Below, one piece after another: positions 32,994 through 41,604 of a stretch of 64,000 bases of DNA. The position numbers and the translations under genes are program-made. Origin of the DNA: Rhizobium lentis (lineage in GTDB: Bacteria; Pseudomonadota; Alphaproteobacteria; Rhizobiales; Rhizobiaceae); assembly GCF_014200175.1 (NCBI RefSeq), contig NZ_JACHBD010000016.1:25306-89305 (forward strand). The letters are read 5' to 3'. Position 1 is the stretch's first letter, and every line of letters begins with the position of its first letter. Below the pieces are notes generated by a model. The model did no database searches and was not told where the DNA came from. It worked only from the letters and a program-made list of their open reading frames with translations.

Positions 32994-34088
32994 TTGCTCG
33001 ACAAGCCCCCACAAAATCACCGCTTGGTCGAAATCGGGAGGTTTGGCTCCAATCCGGGGTCATTAAAGGGGTGGCTATATCTGCCGTCGATCATGGCCCC
33101 CGGCACCCCGCTTGTCGTTGCGCTGCATGGCTGCACACAGACGGCAGAGGGCTACGCCGCAGGTTCCGGCTGGTCGCAACTCGCCGAGCGGCGCGGATTT
33201 GCGGTGCTCTATCCCGAGCAACAGCGCTCGAACAATGCCAATCTCTGCTTCAACTGGTTCGAGCCCGGCGACATCAGCCGGGATGCGGGGGAGGCATTGT
33301 CCATCCGGCAGATGATCGGCCATCTCGTCCAGTCGCAGGGCATCGATCCGAAGCGCATCTTCATCACAGGCCTGTCGGCAGGCGGTGCGATGGCGAACGT
33401 CATGCTGTCGACCTACCCTGAGATATTTGCAGGCGGCGCCATCATCGGCGGGCTGCCCTATGGCGTGGCAGGCACCGTGGCAGAGGCTTTCCAGCGCATG
33501 CAAGGCCGCAATCCGCCGACTGTCCCCAGGCTCCAATCGGTTCTCAAGCGCGCCTCGAACCACCGCGGGCCCTGGCCTAGGATTTCGATCTGGCACGGCA
33601 CGCATGACCAGACGGTCCGAGCCAGGAATGCCGAACAGATCGCCCAGCAATGGAGCGGCGTGCACTCCCTTGCCATCGAGCCAACGCGGAGCGAGTTGAT
33701 ACACGGCCATAGGCGCAAAGTCTGGCTCGACGCGAAAGGCATGGAGGCCGTCGAGATCTATCTCGTCAAGGGCATGGGCCACGGCGTTCCCCTGGCGACG
33801 AGCGGCGATCGCGCCATCGGGAGAGCCGGCCCGCATATGCTCGAGGCGGGGATTTCCTCGACCGTTCGTATCGCACATGCATGGAATCTGGCGACGGAAG
33901 CAGACGTCGAGGAGGCTGAGGCAGGCGGAAATTTCGCCCGCCGGGAAGAGCCCGACGCCGCTCCATCCACGATAGATAGAGCATTGCGCTACGCCAGGTC
34001 GCGCGCCAACGCCGCCAGCGCCGCCCCCGACGGCAAGATCGCCAAGGTCATAAACGACGCGCTCCGAGCGGCGGGGCTGATGCGATAG
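32994..34088 (+). CDS. PHB depolymerase-family extracellular-type esterase
   Basis: AAGGAG lies 6 nt before TTG 32994, which I take as start (364 residues, LDKPPQNHRLVEIGRFGSNP); TTG 32973 is the alternative. The alpha/beta-hydrolase core matches esterase_PHB: PLVVALHGCTQTAEGYA (oxyanion), FITGLSAGGAMANVML (lipase box, Ser), IWHGTHDQTVRARN (Asp) and KGMGHGVPL (His). LYPEQQRSNNANLCFNWF is typical of this family. No signal peptide is visible. The product probably cleaves short polyester or acetyl-ester substrates. The C-terminal 60 residues are charged and lack known function. Confidence 0.85.
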   Translation: MLDKPPQNHRLVEIGRFGSNPGSLKGWLYLPSIMAPGTPLVVALHGCTQTAEGYAAGSGWSQLAERRGFAVLYPEQQRSNNANLCFNWFEPGDISRDAGEALSIRQMIGHLVQSQGIDPKRIFITGLSAGGAMANVMLSTYPEIFAGGAIIGGLPYGVAGTVAEAFQRMQGRNPPTVPRLQSVLKRASNHRGPWPRISIWHGTHDQTVRARNAEQIAQQWSGVHSLAIEPTRSELIHGHRRKVWLDAKGMEAVEIYLVKGMGHGVPLATSGDRAIGRAGPHMLEAGISSTVRIAHAWNLATEADVEEAEAGGNFARREEPDAAPSTIDRALRYARSRANAASAAPDGKIAKVINDALRAAGLMR

Positions 34089-34220
34089 CCAGACAATCGC
34101 CGCAAGCGGGAATGATCACCTTGACCACAAGATGCCAAAAGCCGCTCGTCGCGGCGGGGATGTAGCTCCCGTCGGGCTACACCAGCCCTTCGTCACACCC
34201 CCGCAGCAAGCAACGCGTGT

Positions 34221-35114
34221 TCAGCTCCGATGTCTCAGAGCATCGACGATCAGCGCCATCGCCGGGGACATCTGGCGTCGGCTGGGATAGTAGAGATGGT
34301 ATCCCGTGAACGGCTCGCTCCAATCGTCGAGGACAGCCTGCAGCGTTCCCGCCTGGATGTGTTCTTCCACGAGATCCTCCGGAATATAGGCGATCCCGTA
34401 TCCTTTAACGGCGGCGTCGATCTGGGAGATCGAGGAGTTGAAGCTGAGCTGCCCCTCGACCCGGACCCGAAGCTCCCTCCCGTCCTTCTCGAACTCCCAA
34501 GCATAAAAGCCGCCCCATGTGGCTTGGCGCATGTTGATGCAGACATGGCTTACGAGGTCCTGCGGCGTCTTGGGGATCCCGTGGCTGACGAGATATTCCG
34601 GGGCGGCTACGGCACGCAGGCGCCAGTCGGGGCCTATGCGTACGGCGATCATGTCCTTGTCGACGCTCTCGCCGAGCCGGACGCCGGCGTCGAAACGCTC
34701 CTCGACGATGTTGCGCATTCCGTTATCGCTGTAGAGCTCGACCTTGACGTCGGGATTGTCGGACAGGACACGGCTCAGCTTGGGCCAGACCGTCGTCTGT
34801 AGAGCATGATCTGAGAGCGTCAGGCGCACTGTGCCCGACGGCTTCTCCCGGAAAGCCACCAGATCTGCAAGATCTGCTTCGATCCCCTCGAATCTTGGAG
34901 CGAGCGACTGTAGCAGGCGTTCGCCAGCCTCCGTTGTCGCCACGCTGCGGGTCGTCCGCGTCAGCAGGCGCACTCCCAGTCGCGCCTCCAACTGCTTGAT
35001 CGTATGGCTGAGGGTCGACTGAGAGGTGCCGAGCGTGGCTGCGGCCTTGGTGAAGCTCTGCTCCCTCGCCACCTCGATGAACCACAGCAGGTCCTTCACA
35101 TCCTCCCGCAGCAT
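34221..35114 (-). CDS. LysR-family transcriptional regulator
   Basis: A 297-residue regulator of the CrgA-like branch: DLLWFIEVAREQSFTKAAAT and LGTSQSTLSHTIKQLEARLG give the HTH, and VRLTLSDHALQTTVWPKLSR begins the effector domain. It is divergent from the MFS-cyclophilin-hydrolase-SDR cluster starting at 35244 and is its probable regulator. Between 34089 and 34220, downstream of it, a short stem TGTAG...CTACA near 34155-34175 may serve as terminator, but it lacks a U-tract. Confidence 0.9.
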   Translation of the reverse strand: MLREDVKDLLWFIEVAREQSFTKAAATLGTSQSTLSHTIKQLEARLGVRLLTRTTRSVATTEAGERLLQSLAPRFEGIEADLADLVAFREKPSGTVRLTLSDHALQTTVWPKLSRVLSDNPDVKVELYSDNGMRNIVEERFDAGVRLGESVDKDMIAVRIGPDWRLRAVAAPEYLVSHGIPKTPQDLVSHVCINMRQATWGGFYAWEFEKDGRELRVRVEGQLSFNSSISQIDAAVKGYGIAYIPEDLVEEHIQAGTLQAVLDDWSEPFTGYHLYYPSRRQMSPAMALIVDALRHRS

Positions 35115-35243
35115 GCCGTCCTGGCTCCTATTAATGTTCTATATCGATAACTCCATGCGGATTAGCACGGATTGTTCGCAAAGTCCCCCGGCAATATCTT
35201 TCTCTTGCAAGTCGCCAAACGCGAGCACGCAAGGATCCATGAC

Positions 35244-36431
35244 ATGAGCATAACATTCGAAGATGGCATCGAGAGCCAGAAAGCCGCTTGGGGAGCAGTA
35301 TTCTCCATGACGTTGTGCGTCTTCGTTCTGATCGCGTCTGAGTTCATGCCGGTCAGTCTTTTGACCCCGATCGCGTCGGGCCTAAGCATCTCAGAGGGGC
35401 AGGCGGGACAGGCGATCTCGATCTCCGGCGTCTTTGCAGTCATCACCAGCCTCTTCATCTCGACGTTCGCCAGTCGGCTCGACCGAAGGATCGTCGTTCT
35501 TGGATTGACCGCTCTTCTGACGCTCTCCGGCATCATCGTGACGTTTGCACCGACCTATCCGGTCCTGATGATCGGCCGGGCCATTCTCGGCATCTCGATC
35601 GGAGGCTTCTGGTCGATGTCGACAGCGATCGTCATGCGGCTTGTATCAGAAAGCCAGGTGCCTGCAGCGCTGGCCCTGCTGAACGCGGGAAATGCGATCG
35701 CCGCGACCATCTCGGCCCCGGCCGGCAGCCTTCTGGGCGCCTACATCGGCTGGAGAGGAGCGTTCTTCCTCGTGGTTCCGGTCAGCCTTCTTGCGATCCT
35801 CTGGCAGTTTATCAGTCTTCCCTCGCTGCCTGCCCGGGCAGGCCAGGCTTCGCCGAACGTGTTCAGGTTGCTCCGGCGTCCTCCGGTCATCGCTGGGATG
35901 ATGACAATTCTGCTCCTGTTCATGGGGCAGTTCGCGCTCTTCACCTATCTGCGTCCTTTCCTGGAGCAGGTAACCCATCTCGGCATCGAGACGCTTTCGT
36001 TCAGCCTGCTGGTTATGGGCTTCGCAGGGGCGGGTGGCACCTGGATGATCGGTAAACTGCTGATGCATCGTCTGTTCAGCATTCTTGTTGTCATACCCCT
36101 GGTGATGGCAGGCCTTGCCTTGTTCCTGATCGCTTTTGGAGACAGGGAGCTTCCCGTGTTCGCCGCACTCGTGGGATGGGGCCTTTTCGGGACTGCCGCT
36201 CCTGTCGGTTGGGGAACGTGGCTCAGCCGATACCTCGCCGATGACGCCGAGGCCGGAGGAGGTTTGCAGGTCGCGGTCATCCAGCTTGCGATCACGGCAG
36301 GAGCATCGATCGGCGGCCTCCTCTTCGACATCGTGGGCTGGCGGTCCGCCTTCGCCCTCAGCGCAGCCTTGCTTGCCGGCTCGTCTCTCACGTCGATCGT
36401 CGCCTGGCACACCGTCAGGAGAGCCTCATGA
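35244..36431 (+). CDS. MFS transporter, DHA1 family (drug/nucleoside efflux type)
   Basis: The start ATG 35244 has AAGGAT upstream and gives 395 residues with about twelve hydrophobic helices. The segment ASRLDRRIVVLGLTALLTLS is the loop 2-3 motif and GRAILGISIGGFWSMSTAIV is typical of the NepI/AraJ-like efflux proteins. It is followed directly (ATGA overlap) by the cyclophilin-like gene and then the hydrolase and SDR genes on the same strand. I infer export of a toxic or signalling compound. Substrate unknown. Confidence 0.87.
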   Translation: MSITFEDGIESQKAAWGAVFSMTLCVFVLIASEFMPVSLLTPIASGLSISEGQAGQAISISGVFAVITSLFISTFASRLDRRIVVLGLTALLTLSGIIVTFAPTYPVLMIGRAILGISIGGFWSMSTAIVMRLVSESQVPAALALLNAGNAIAATISAPAGSLLGAYIGWRGAFFLVVPVSLLAILWQFISLPSLPARAGQASPNVFRLLRRPPVIAGMMTILLLFMGQFALFTYLRPFLEQVTHLGIETLSFSLLVMGFAGAGGTWMIGKLLMHRLFSILVVIPLVMAGLALFLIAFGDRELPVFAALVGWGLFGTAAPVGWGTWLSRYLADDAEAGGGLQVAVIQLAITAGASIGGLLFDIVGWRSAFALSAALLAGSSLTSIVAWHTVRRAS

Positions 36432-36883
36432 GGGATCGACCGCGCTTCATGACCCGTCGAACACTGGTGCTAGGCGTCGCTGTCCTTGGCCTGTCGGGCC
36501 TGAGTCAACCGAAACCAACAACAGGAGGCTTTGACGTGAAGATAAGGCTTACCTTCGGCGAGCACACGATGACGGCGACACTGTACGACAATGCGTCCGA
36601 CCGTGACTTTGCCTCCCTGCTTCCACTCGAGCTCGAGATCAAGGACTTCGGATCGAACGAGAAGATCGCATACCTGCCGCGCAAGCTGACAGTCGAAGGA
36701 CACGGACCCTTCTCCGACGAGCGGCCATACGACCTCTGCTACTACATGCCCTGGGGAAATCTCGCGATGTTCTACGCCGACTACAAGCATCCGGGCCTGG
36801 TCCGCCTCGGTCGCTTCGACGACGGGTTCGAAGCGCTTCACGTACCTGGGGAATTCCCGCTGCGCATCGAGCGCATCCAGTGA
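36428..36883 (+). CDS. Cyclophilin-like fold protein, exported
   Basis: ATG 36428 overlaps the MFS stop (ATGA) and is preceded by AGGAGAG. The N-terminus RRTLVLGVAVLGLSGLSQPK is a secretion signal, perhaps Tat-like because of the RR pair. The mature part reads KIRLTFGEHTMTATLYDNAS, FASLLPLELEIKDFGSNEKI and DLCYYMPWGNLAMFYADYKH, the pattern of the bacterial cyclophilin-like (TM1367-like) domain. These proteins lack proven isomerase activity. It belongs to the LysR-associated cluster. Confidence 0.85.
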   Translation: MRDRPRFMTRRTLVLGVAVLGLSGLSQPKPTTGGFDVKIRLTFGEHTMTATLYDNASDRDFASLLPLELEIKDFGSNEKIAYLPRKLTVEGHGPFSDERPYDLCYYMPWGNLAMFYADYKHPGLVRLGRFDDGFEALHVPGEFPLRIERIQ

Positions 36884-36914
36884 CACTCAGCCCATCCAGA
36901 CAGGAGACTTCCAA

Positions 36915-37997
36915 ATGAGCAAGCACAGTGAGACGCAGGACGGCTTCAATTCGAGCAGGCGTGGTCTGATGAAGGCGACCGGCGTCGCCGTCGCGGCCAT
37001 CAGCCTGATCCCGGCGGCTGCCGCGACCCGGGCCCTGGCTCAGACCACGGATTGGGACAAGACCTTCCCCAAGAGCGACAAGGTCGACCATCAGAAGGTC
37101 TCGTTCAAGAACCGATATGGCATCACTCTGGCCGGCGATCTCTACCTTCCCAAGGATCGGGACAACAATACGCTCGCCGCCATCGTCATCAGCGGGCCGT
37201 TCGGCGCGGTGAAGGAACAGTCGTCCGGGCTTTATGCGCAGACGATGGCAGAACGTGGATTTGCAACGCTTGCCTTCGACCCATCATATACCGGAGAGAG
37301 CGGCGGCGAACCGCGTAACATCGCCTCGCCGGACATCAACACCGAGGACTTCAGTGCCGCAGTGGACTTCATCGGCCTGCGGCCGGAAGTCGATCGTGAG
37401 CGCATCGGCGTAATCGGCGTCTGCGGCTGGGGCGGCATGGCTTTGAATGCCGTTGCCGTCGACAAGCGCGTCAAAGCTGTCGTCGCCAGCACCATGTACG
37501 ACATGACGCGCGTCATGTCCAAGGGTTACAACGACAGCGTTACCCTGGAGCAACGCACGCAAACGTTGGAGCAGTTAAGCCGGCAGCGTTGGGTCGATGC
37601 GGAAAAGGGTACTCCCGCGTACCAGGCGGCCTATAACGTCGAGGTCGGCCCAGATGCACCGCAGTTCATGGTCGATTACCACGACTACTATTCGACGCCG
37701 CGCGGTTATCATAAGCGCGCTGTCAACTCGGGCAACGCCTGGTCGCAGACCACGCCGATCTCATTCATGAACATGCCGATTCTGACCTACATCGCGGAGA
37801 TCTCGCCGCGTCCGGTGCTGTTCATCCACGGCGAGAAGGCTCACTCACGCTACTTCAGTGAAACCGCCTTCGCAGCCGCCGCGGAGCCAAAGGAACTGAT
37901 GATCATTCCGGATGCAAGCCATACCGACCTTTACGACCGCATGGACAAGATCCCCTTCGACCGGATGGCCGAGTTTTTCGGTCGACATCTGGCATAA
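36915..37997 (+). CDS. Tat-exported alpha/beta hydrolase (YcjY-like)
   Basis: The 360-residue protein has a twin-arginine signal (SSRRGLMKATGVAVAAISLI, then ALA-Q). The hydrolase domain shows ITLAGDLYLPKD, VVISGPFGAVKEQSSGLYA, FDPSYTGESGGEPR and an elbow VIGVCGWGGMALNA in which the nucleophile position is Cys or Gly rather than Ser, as in the YcjY group. FIHGEKAHSRYFSE and IPDASHTDLYDR supply the later residues. AGGAGA precedes ATG 36915. It is co-directional with the MFS and SDR genes (31 bp and 84 bp gaps). Confidence 0.85.
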   Translation: MSKHSETQDGFNSSRRGLMKATGVAVAAISLIPAAAATRALAQTTDWDKTFPKSDKVDHQKVSFKNRYGITLAGDLYLPKDRDNNTLAAIVISGPFGAVKEQSSGLYAQTMAERGFATLAFDPSYTGESGGEPRNIASPDINTEDFSAAVDFIGLRPEVDRERIGVIGVCGWGGMALNAVAVDKRVKAVVASTMYDMTRVMSKGYNDSVTLEQRTQTLEQLSRQRWVDAEKGTPAYQAAYNVEVGPDAPQFMVDYHDYYSTPRGYHKRAVNSGNAWSQTTPISFMNMPILTYIAEISPRPVLFIHGEKAHSRYFSETAFAAAAEPKELMIIPDASHTDLYDRMDKIPFDRMAEFFGRHLA

Positions 37998-38081
37998 GCG
38001 AAACTCGCCGGTCGAAATATCACAGGCGGCCAGGTGACCTTCTGGTCACAACGCCGTCTCGCTTCTCATCAGGAGACACGA

Positions 38082-38828
38082 ATGACAGACAGCATCGCTG
38101 GCAAGACTATCGTAATCACGGGCGCCTCGAGCGGCATGGGTGCCGCAGCCGCCCGGTATCTCGCAACCAAGGGCGCCAACGTAGTCCTTGGAGCGCGCCG
38201 CTCCGATCGGATCGACGCCCTAGCCGCCGAACTCAACGAAGCCTGCCACAAGGCCACTGCTGTAGCCACCGACGTGACGAGGCAAGAGGACCTGCAAAAG
38301 TTGATCGACGCGGCCGTCGAGACCTACGGACGGGTCGACGTGCTCATCAACAATGCGGGCGTCATGCCGCTTTCGCCCATGGATCGTTTGAAGGTGGACG
38401 AATGGGACCAGATGATCGACGTCAACGTCAAAGGCGTCCTCTACGGCATCGCCGCAGCGCTCCCCCATATGAGGGAGCAGAGGTCGGGCCACATCATCAA
38501 CGTGTCCTCAGTGGCCGGCCACAAGCTCTTCGGCGGCTCGGCCGTCTACTCGGCCACCAAGTTCGCAGTGAGGGCATTGTCGGAGGGGCTGCGGCAGGAG
38601 ATGGCGCCTTACAACATCCGCACGACGATCATCTCGCCCGGAGCCGTCAAGACGGAGCTGCTGGACCATATCAGCGAGAAGGACGTGCAGCAGGCGAACC
38701 AGGATTACGTCGGTCAGGTCGGCGTACCAGCCGATACGTTCGCCAGGATGGTCGCCTTCGCGATCAACGAACCAGAGGATGTCGCCGTGAACGAGATCCT
38801 GTTCCGGCCGACGGCGCAAGAACTGTAA
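38082..38828 (+). CDS. SDR-family oxidoreductase
   Basis: ATG 38082 follows AGGAGA and gives a 248-residue classical SDR: IVITGASSGMGAAAARYLAT, DVLINNAGVMPLSPMDRLK, INVSSVAGHKLFGGSAVYSA (Ser), then the Tyr-xxx-Lys in YSATKFAV. The C-terminus NEILFRPTAQEL is typical of the YdfG-like group that reduces 3-hydroxy acids or ketones. It closes the LysR-MFS-cyclophilin-hydrolase cluster and is followed by a terminator. Confidence 0.92.
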   Translation: MTDSIAGKTIVITGASSGMGAAAARYLATKGANVVLGARRSDRIDALAAELNEACHKATAVATDVTRQEDLQKLIDAAVETYGRVDVLINNAGVMPLSPMDRLKVDEWDQMIDVNVKGVLYGIAAALPHMREQRSGHIINVSSVAGHKLFGGSAVYSATKFAVRALSEGLRQEMAPYNIRTTIISPGAVKTELLDHISEKDVQQANQDYVGQVGVPADTFARMVAFAINEPEDVAVNEILFRPTAQEL

Positions 38829-38868
38829 CCAGCATTTAAACCGCCCGGCGGCGGTTCTGCGACTTGAC

Positions 38869-38909
38869 CGAAGACGGCCGAAGGGAAGCCCCGGCCGTCT
38901 TCGTCTTTG
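38869..38909 (+). terminator. Terminator after the SDR gene
   Basis: CGAAGACGGCCG (38869-38880) pairs with CGGCCGTCTTCG (38892-38903), a perfect 12-bp stem, followed by TCTTTGC. It ends the 35244-38828 operon. Confidence 0.75.
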
Positions 38910-39028
38910 CAAAGTCGTCGAGGTTTGATGTCGAGATCGGATAGACCCTATCGGAAATAGCGTTCTAATCCTGCGTTTCCTCGCTCCTATCTCATGGTGA
39001 TTGGTACACCATCGAAAGGATGTCGACC

Positions 39029-39991
39029 GTGAAACTCCTGGCCGCCGCCACCCTCACTCTTGCGACCGTCGCATCTTCACCCACCTTCTCCAGCAGAGTT
39101 CGACAATGATCAGATCATCAAGCGTGTCTTCGCACGACATCCGGAGCGTTTCCCCAGCTCTCGGGCGATATGAGAAGGAGGACGTCGTGGAGGGCCTGTG
39201 GACTCGCCCGCAGCTTTCCGTCCGCGACAGAAGCGTCGTCACCGTCGCCATCCTTGTCGCTCGCAGCCAGACGGGCGATCTTTCGCACTACATGAACCTC
39301 GCGCTCGACAACGGCGTCACGCCGAAGGAGCTTTCCGAGATTATAACTCACCTCGCATTCTATGCGGGCTGGACGAACGCGACGTCGGCGGTGGCTGTCG
39401 CTCAAAACATCTTCGCCGAGCGGAACATAGGCGCGGATCAGTTGCCTGAAGCTTCTCCGGATCTCATGCCGCTCAACCAGGAGGGTGAGGCTGCGCGTCA
39501 AAGCGCGGTCCAAGGCCTGCTGGAGGATGCGTCGCCTGGGCTGGCGGATTTCACGACGGATCCGCTGTTCAAGGATGTCTGGCTGCGACCGGATCTCGCG
39601 CCTCGCGACCGCAGTTTGGTGACCATCACGTGCCTGATGGCCAACGGTCAGGTGGCCCAGCTGGCAGGACACCTCAACAGGGCGCTCGACAAGGTCGACG
39701 CCAGCGTCACCTGGACTTGTTACGTTCGCACCCGGAGCTCGAACCGCATGGCATAGCCACCCGCTTGGTCAGATGCTGATCGTCACAGCAGGTAAAGGCT
39801 GGGTGCAACAGGAAGGCCAGGAACGCCAGGAAATCCGTCAGGGCGAGACTATCTGGATTCCAGCAGGCATGAAGCACTGGCATGGTGCGACTGCGCAGTA
39901 CGCCATGAGCCACTACGCCATCACCTACATCCAGGATGGCAAGAACGCCGAGTGGATGGAATTGGTTTCTGACGAGCAGTATCTTGACTAG
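39029..39991 (+). pseudogene. Frameshifted carboxymuconolactone decarboxylase-cupin gene
   Basis: Three pieces of one gene lie in different frames. GTG 39029 (AAGGA upstream) starts a signal peptide MKLLAAATLTLATVASSPTF that hits a stop at 39107-39109. A second frame from about 39100 carries two CMD domains (RPQLSVRDRSVVTVAILVAR, LSEIITHLAFYAGWTNATS and RPDLAPRDRSLVTITCLMAN), but the second CMD domain breaks off at HLNRALD near 39690. From about 39713 a third frame encodes the cupin (VTFAPGARTAWHSHPLGQML, IPAGMKHWHGATAQYA) to stop 39989-39991. A short internal deletion plus frameshifts best explain this. Intact relatives are periplasmic CMD-cupin fusions. Confidence 0.8.
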
Positions 39992-40225
39992 GTACCATCG
40001 GATCACCGTGATTGATGACTTTGGAGGTCGGCCGCACAAAGCGACAGCTATATCGTCCGCCCTCCAGAACCGGCCATTCCGCTCCCGGCGCCATCGCGGA
40101 CTACTTCATTGTTGCGAGATTCGGCTGCTCTGCGCTGAAAGCGGCTCCGTGCGGCTGCACGTCCTCTTGCCCCCGCGCATGCGAGAACGACGCTGGCTGC
40201 CGTAGGGTTCGCTGGCGGCGCTGTT

Positions 40226-40753
40226 CTAGTTTGGTGCGGCAGCCGCGGTTTCACCGGGCGGCAAGATCCGCATCATGAAGGTTGAAACCTTCTCCCCCGG
40301 CTTGAAAGGTCCAGGGATCTCATGGCTGACCGGTTTCAGGCTTTGAAGGAAGACTGCAATAGATGTCACATCTTCTTCAGTGAGTTGCGCGAATGCATGC
40401 CACGGCATGATTGGCGCCAGGAGGCGGCCATCCGGCCGCTGCCCGGTCTGAAGCGCAGTCACAATCTGTTCCCGGGTCCAGCTGCCGATGCCGGTCTCCT
40501 TGTCAGGCGTAATGTTGCGGCCGACGAAGACACCCTGCCCCGGGATCTCGAAACCGACGTCCGATCCACCCAGAAATCGCGAGCTGTCCGGGTTTCCGAA
40601 GAAATATCCCGGTGTGTGGCAGTCGTTGCAGCCGCCGATCGTGACGAGGTATTCGCCGCGGGCAGTCTGCGCATCGTCGGCCGCTGCGATATTCGACTGC
40701 AGCGCCAATGCTGAGGCGGCGAAAAATGCCACCCGAATGCTCAATCGAAACAT
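40226..40753 (-). CDS. Periplasmic c-type cytochrome
   Basis: A 175-residue protein with a signal peptide (SIRVAFFAASALALQSNIAA) and one haem-binding CNDCH motif in GGCNDCHTPG about 30 residues into the mature protein. Distal methionines (LLAPIMPWHAF or TFMMRILP) may be the sixth ligand. It resembles small cytochrome c subunits that accept electrons from periplasmic dehydrogenases. GGAGGG lies close to two ATGs, and the second (40753) has the better spacing. No dehydrogenase is adjacent. Confidence 0.87.
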   Translation of the reverse strand: MFRLSIRVAFFAASALALQSNIAAADDAQTARGEYLVTIGGCNDCHTPGYFFGNPDSSRFLGGSDVGFEIPGQGVFVGRNITPDKETGIGSWTREQIVTALQTGQRPDGRLLAPIMPWHAFAQLTEEDVTSIAVFLQSLKPVSHEIPGPFKPGEKVSTFMMRILPPGETAAAAPN

Positions 40754-41095
40754 CATTCCCTCCATGATACAGAAGCTCGCAACGGCCAGCGAACTGAATA
40801 TCACGATGAACATGTTCTATATATTAGCCATATTTAATTATCGAAGATTGTAGATGGCCGCTAAGCGGGCCGGCAGTGAGCGAAGAAAGCTGCCGTCGGC
40901 GGGCTTGACAGATCCTCCGCAAACAACAAACGCCAATCGAGACAACCTCGTATTCTATTGCCCCTGCCCCAAGGCCGGATGGCCGGGCCCTTTTGATTGA
41001 TGCGACGATGTCGTCGCAGCTTTGGCATAAGCATTTTGGTTTCCGCGCAGAACTGAGCCCGCCGTCGACCAAGTCATTAAAGCTGCGCGCTCGCG
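40754..41095. other. Intergenic region, nothing recognised
   Basis: About 340 bp between the cytochrome and HxlR genes, both on the minus strand. The first 110 bp (40754-40860) is AT-rich and probably holds the cytochrome promoter; no gene or RNA was recognised. Confidence 0.35.
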
Positions 41096-41518
41096 TCACA
41101 GGCGTAGCTGGATCAGCGATCGGTCGCGCTTCTTCCCACCGTCAGCGCTGTCGAAAGCCTCTCTCGCTGCGGTGACCTCCGGCAGTTTTACGAGCGTCCA
41201 TTTGTGCAGTTCCTGAAGGGGTTCCCGCAACGTGTGACCGAGTGGCGTCAGGTGGTATTGAACCGCGACCGGAGAAAGTGAAATCACCTCGCGCGCAACG
41301 AGACCGTTGCGCTCGAGGCGGCGAAGGCATTGAGTGAGCGCCTTCTGCGTCACCCCTTGCAAACGGCGGCGAATGGCGTTGAAGCGCTGAGGCCCCTCGT
41401 TGAGAACCGCAATCACCATCATCGACCACTTGTCAGCGATCTGATCGAATAGAGCCCGGCTCGGGCATTCGGAAGAGAAGCAGAGCGGTTCCAGTTCGAG
41501 CATGTCGGTTTCCTTCAT
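41096..41518 (-). CDS. HxlR-family winged-helix regulator
   Basis: The 140-residue protein (or 135 from ATG 41503) shows CPSRALFDQIADKWSMMVIA, GPQRFNAIRRRLQGVTQKAL and LTQCLRRLERNGLVAREVIS, the standard HxlR order. Two cysteines near the N-terminus (LCFSSECPS) match the redox- or electrophile-sensing Cys of HypR/YodB-like members. It is divergent from the old yellow enzyme gene at 41605, a usual pairing, and probably represses it. Confidence 0.9.
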   Translation of the reverse strand: MKETDMLELEPLCFSSECPSRALFDQIADKWSMMVIAVLNEGPQRFNAIRRRLQGVTQKALTQCLRRLERNGLVAREVISLSPVAVQYHLTPLGHTLREPLQELHKWTLVKLPEVTAAREAFDSADGGKKRDRSLIQLRL

Positions 41519-41574
41519 TATACCTAGGCGACTTCAGGTGCCTGATTGACGCTAGGTTTACATCGTATACCTGG
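41519..41574. promoter_or_regulatory. Probable HxlR operator, repeated TATACCT sites
   Basis: TATACCTAGG (41519-41528) and TATACCTGG (41566-41574) are direct repeats 47 bp apart in the 86-bp divergent region. They are plausible HxlR binding half-sites. Confidence 0.5.
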
Positions 41575-41604
41575 AAGTCCGTTTTACGCAACGGAGTTCT
41601 ACGA

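Noticed and set aside
34130..34200. tRNA-like segment (GATGTAGCTCCCGTCGGGCTACACC)
   Set aside because: It forms only one short stem and lacks the T-loop and acceptor pairing of a tRNA.
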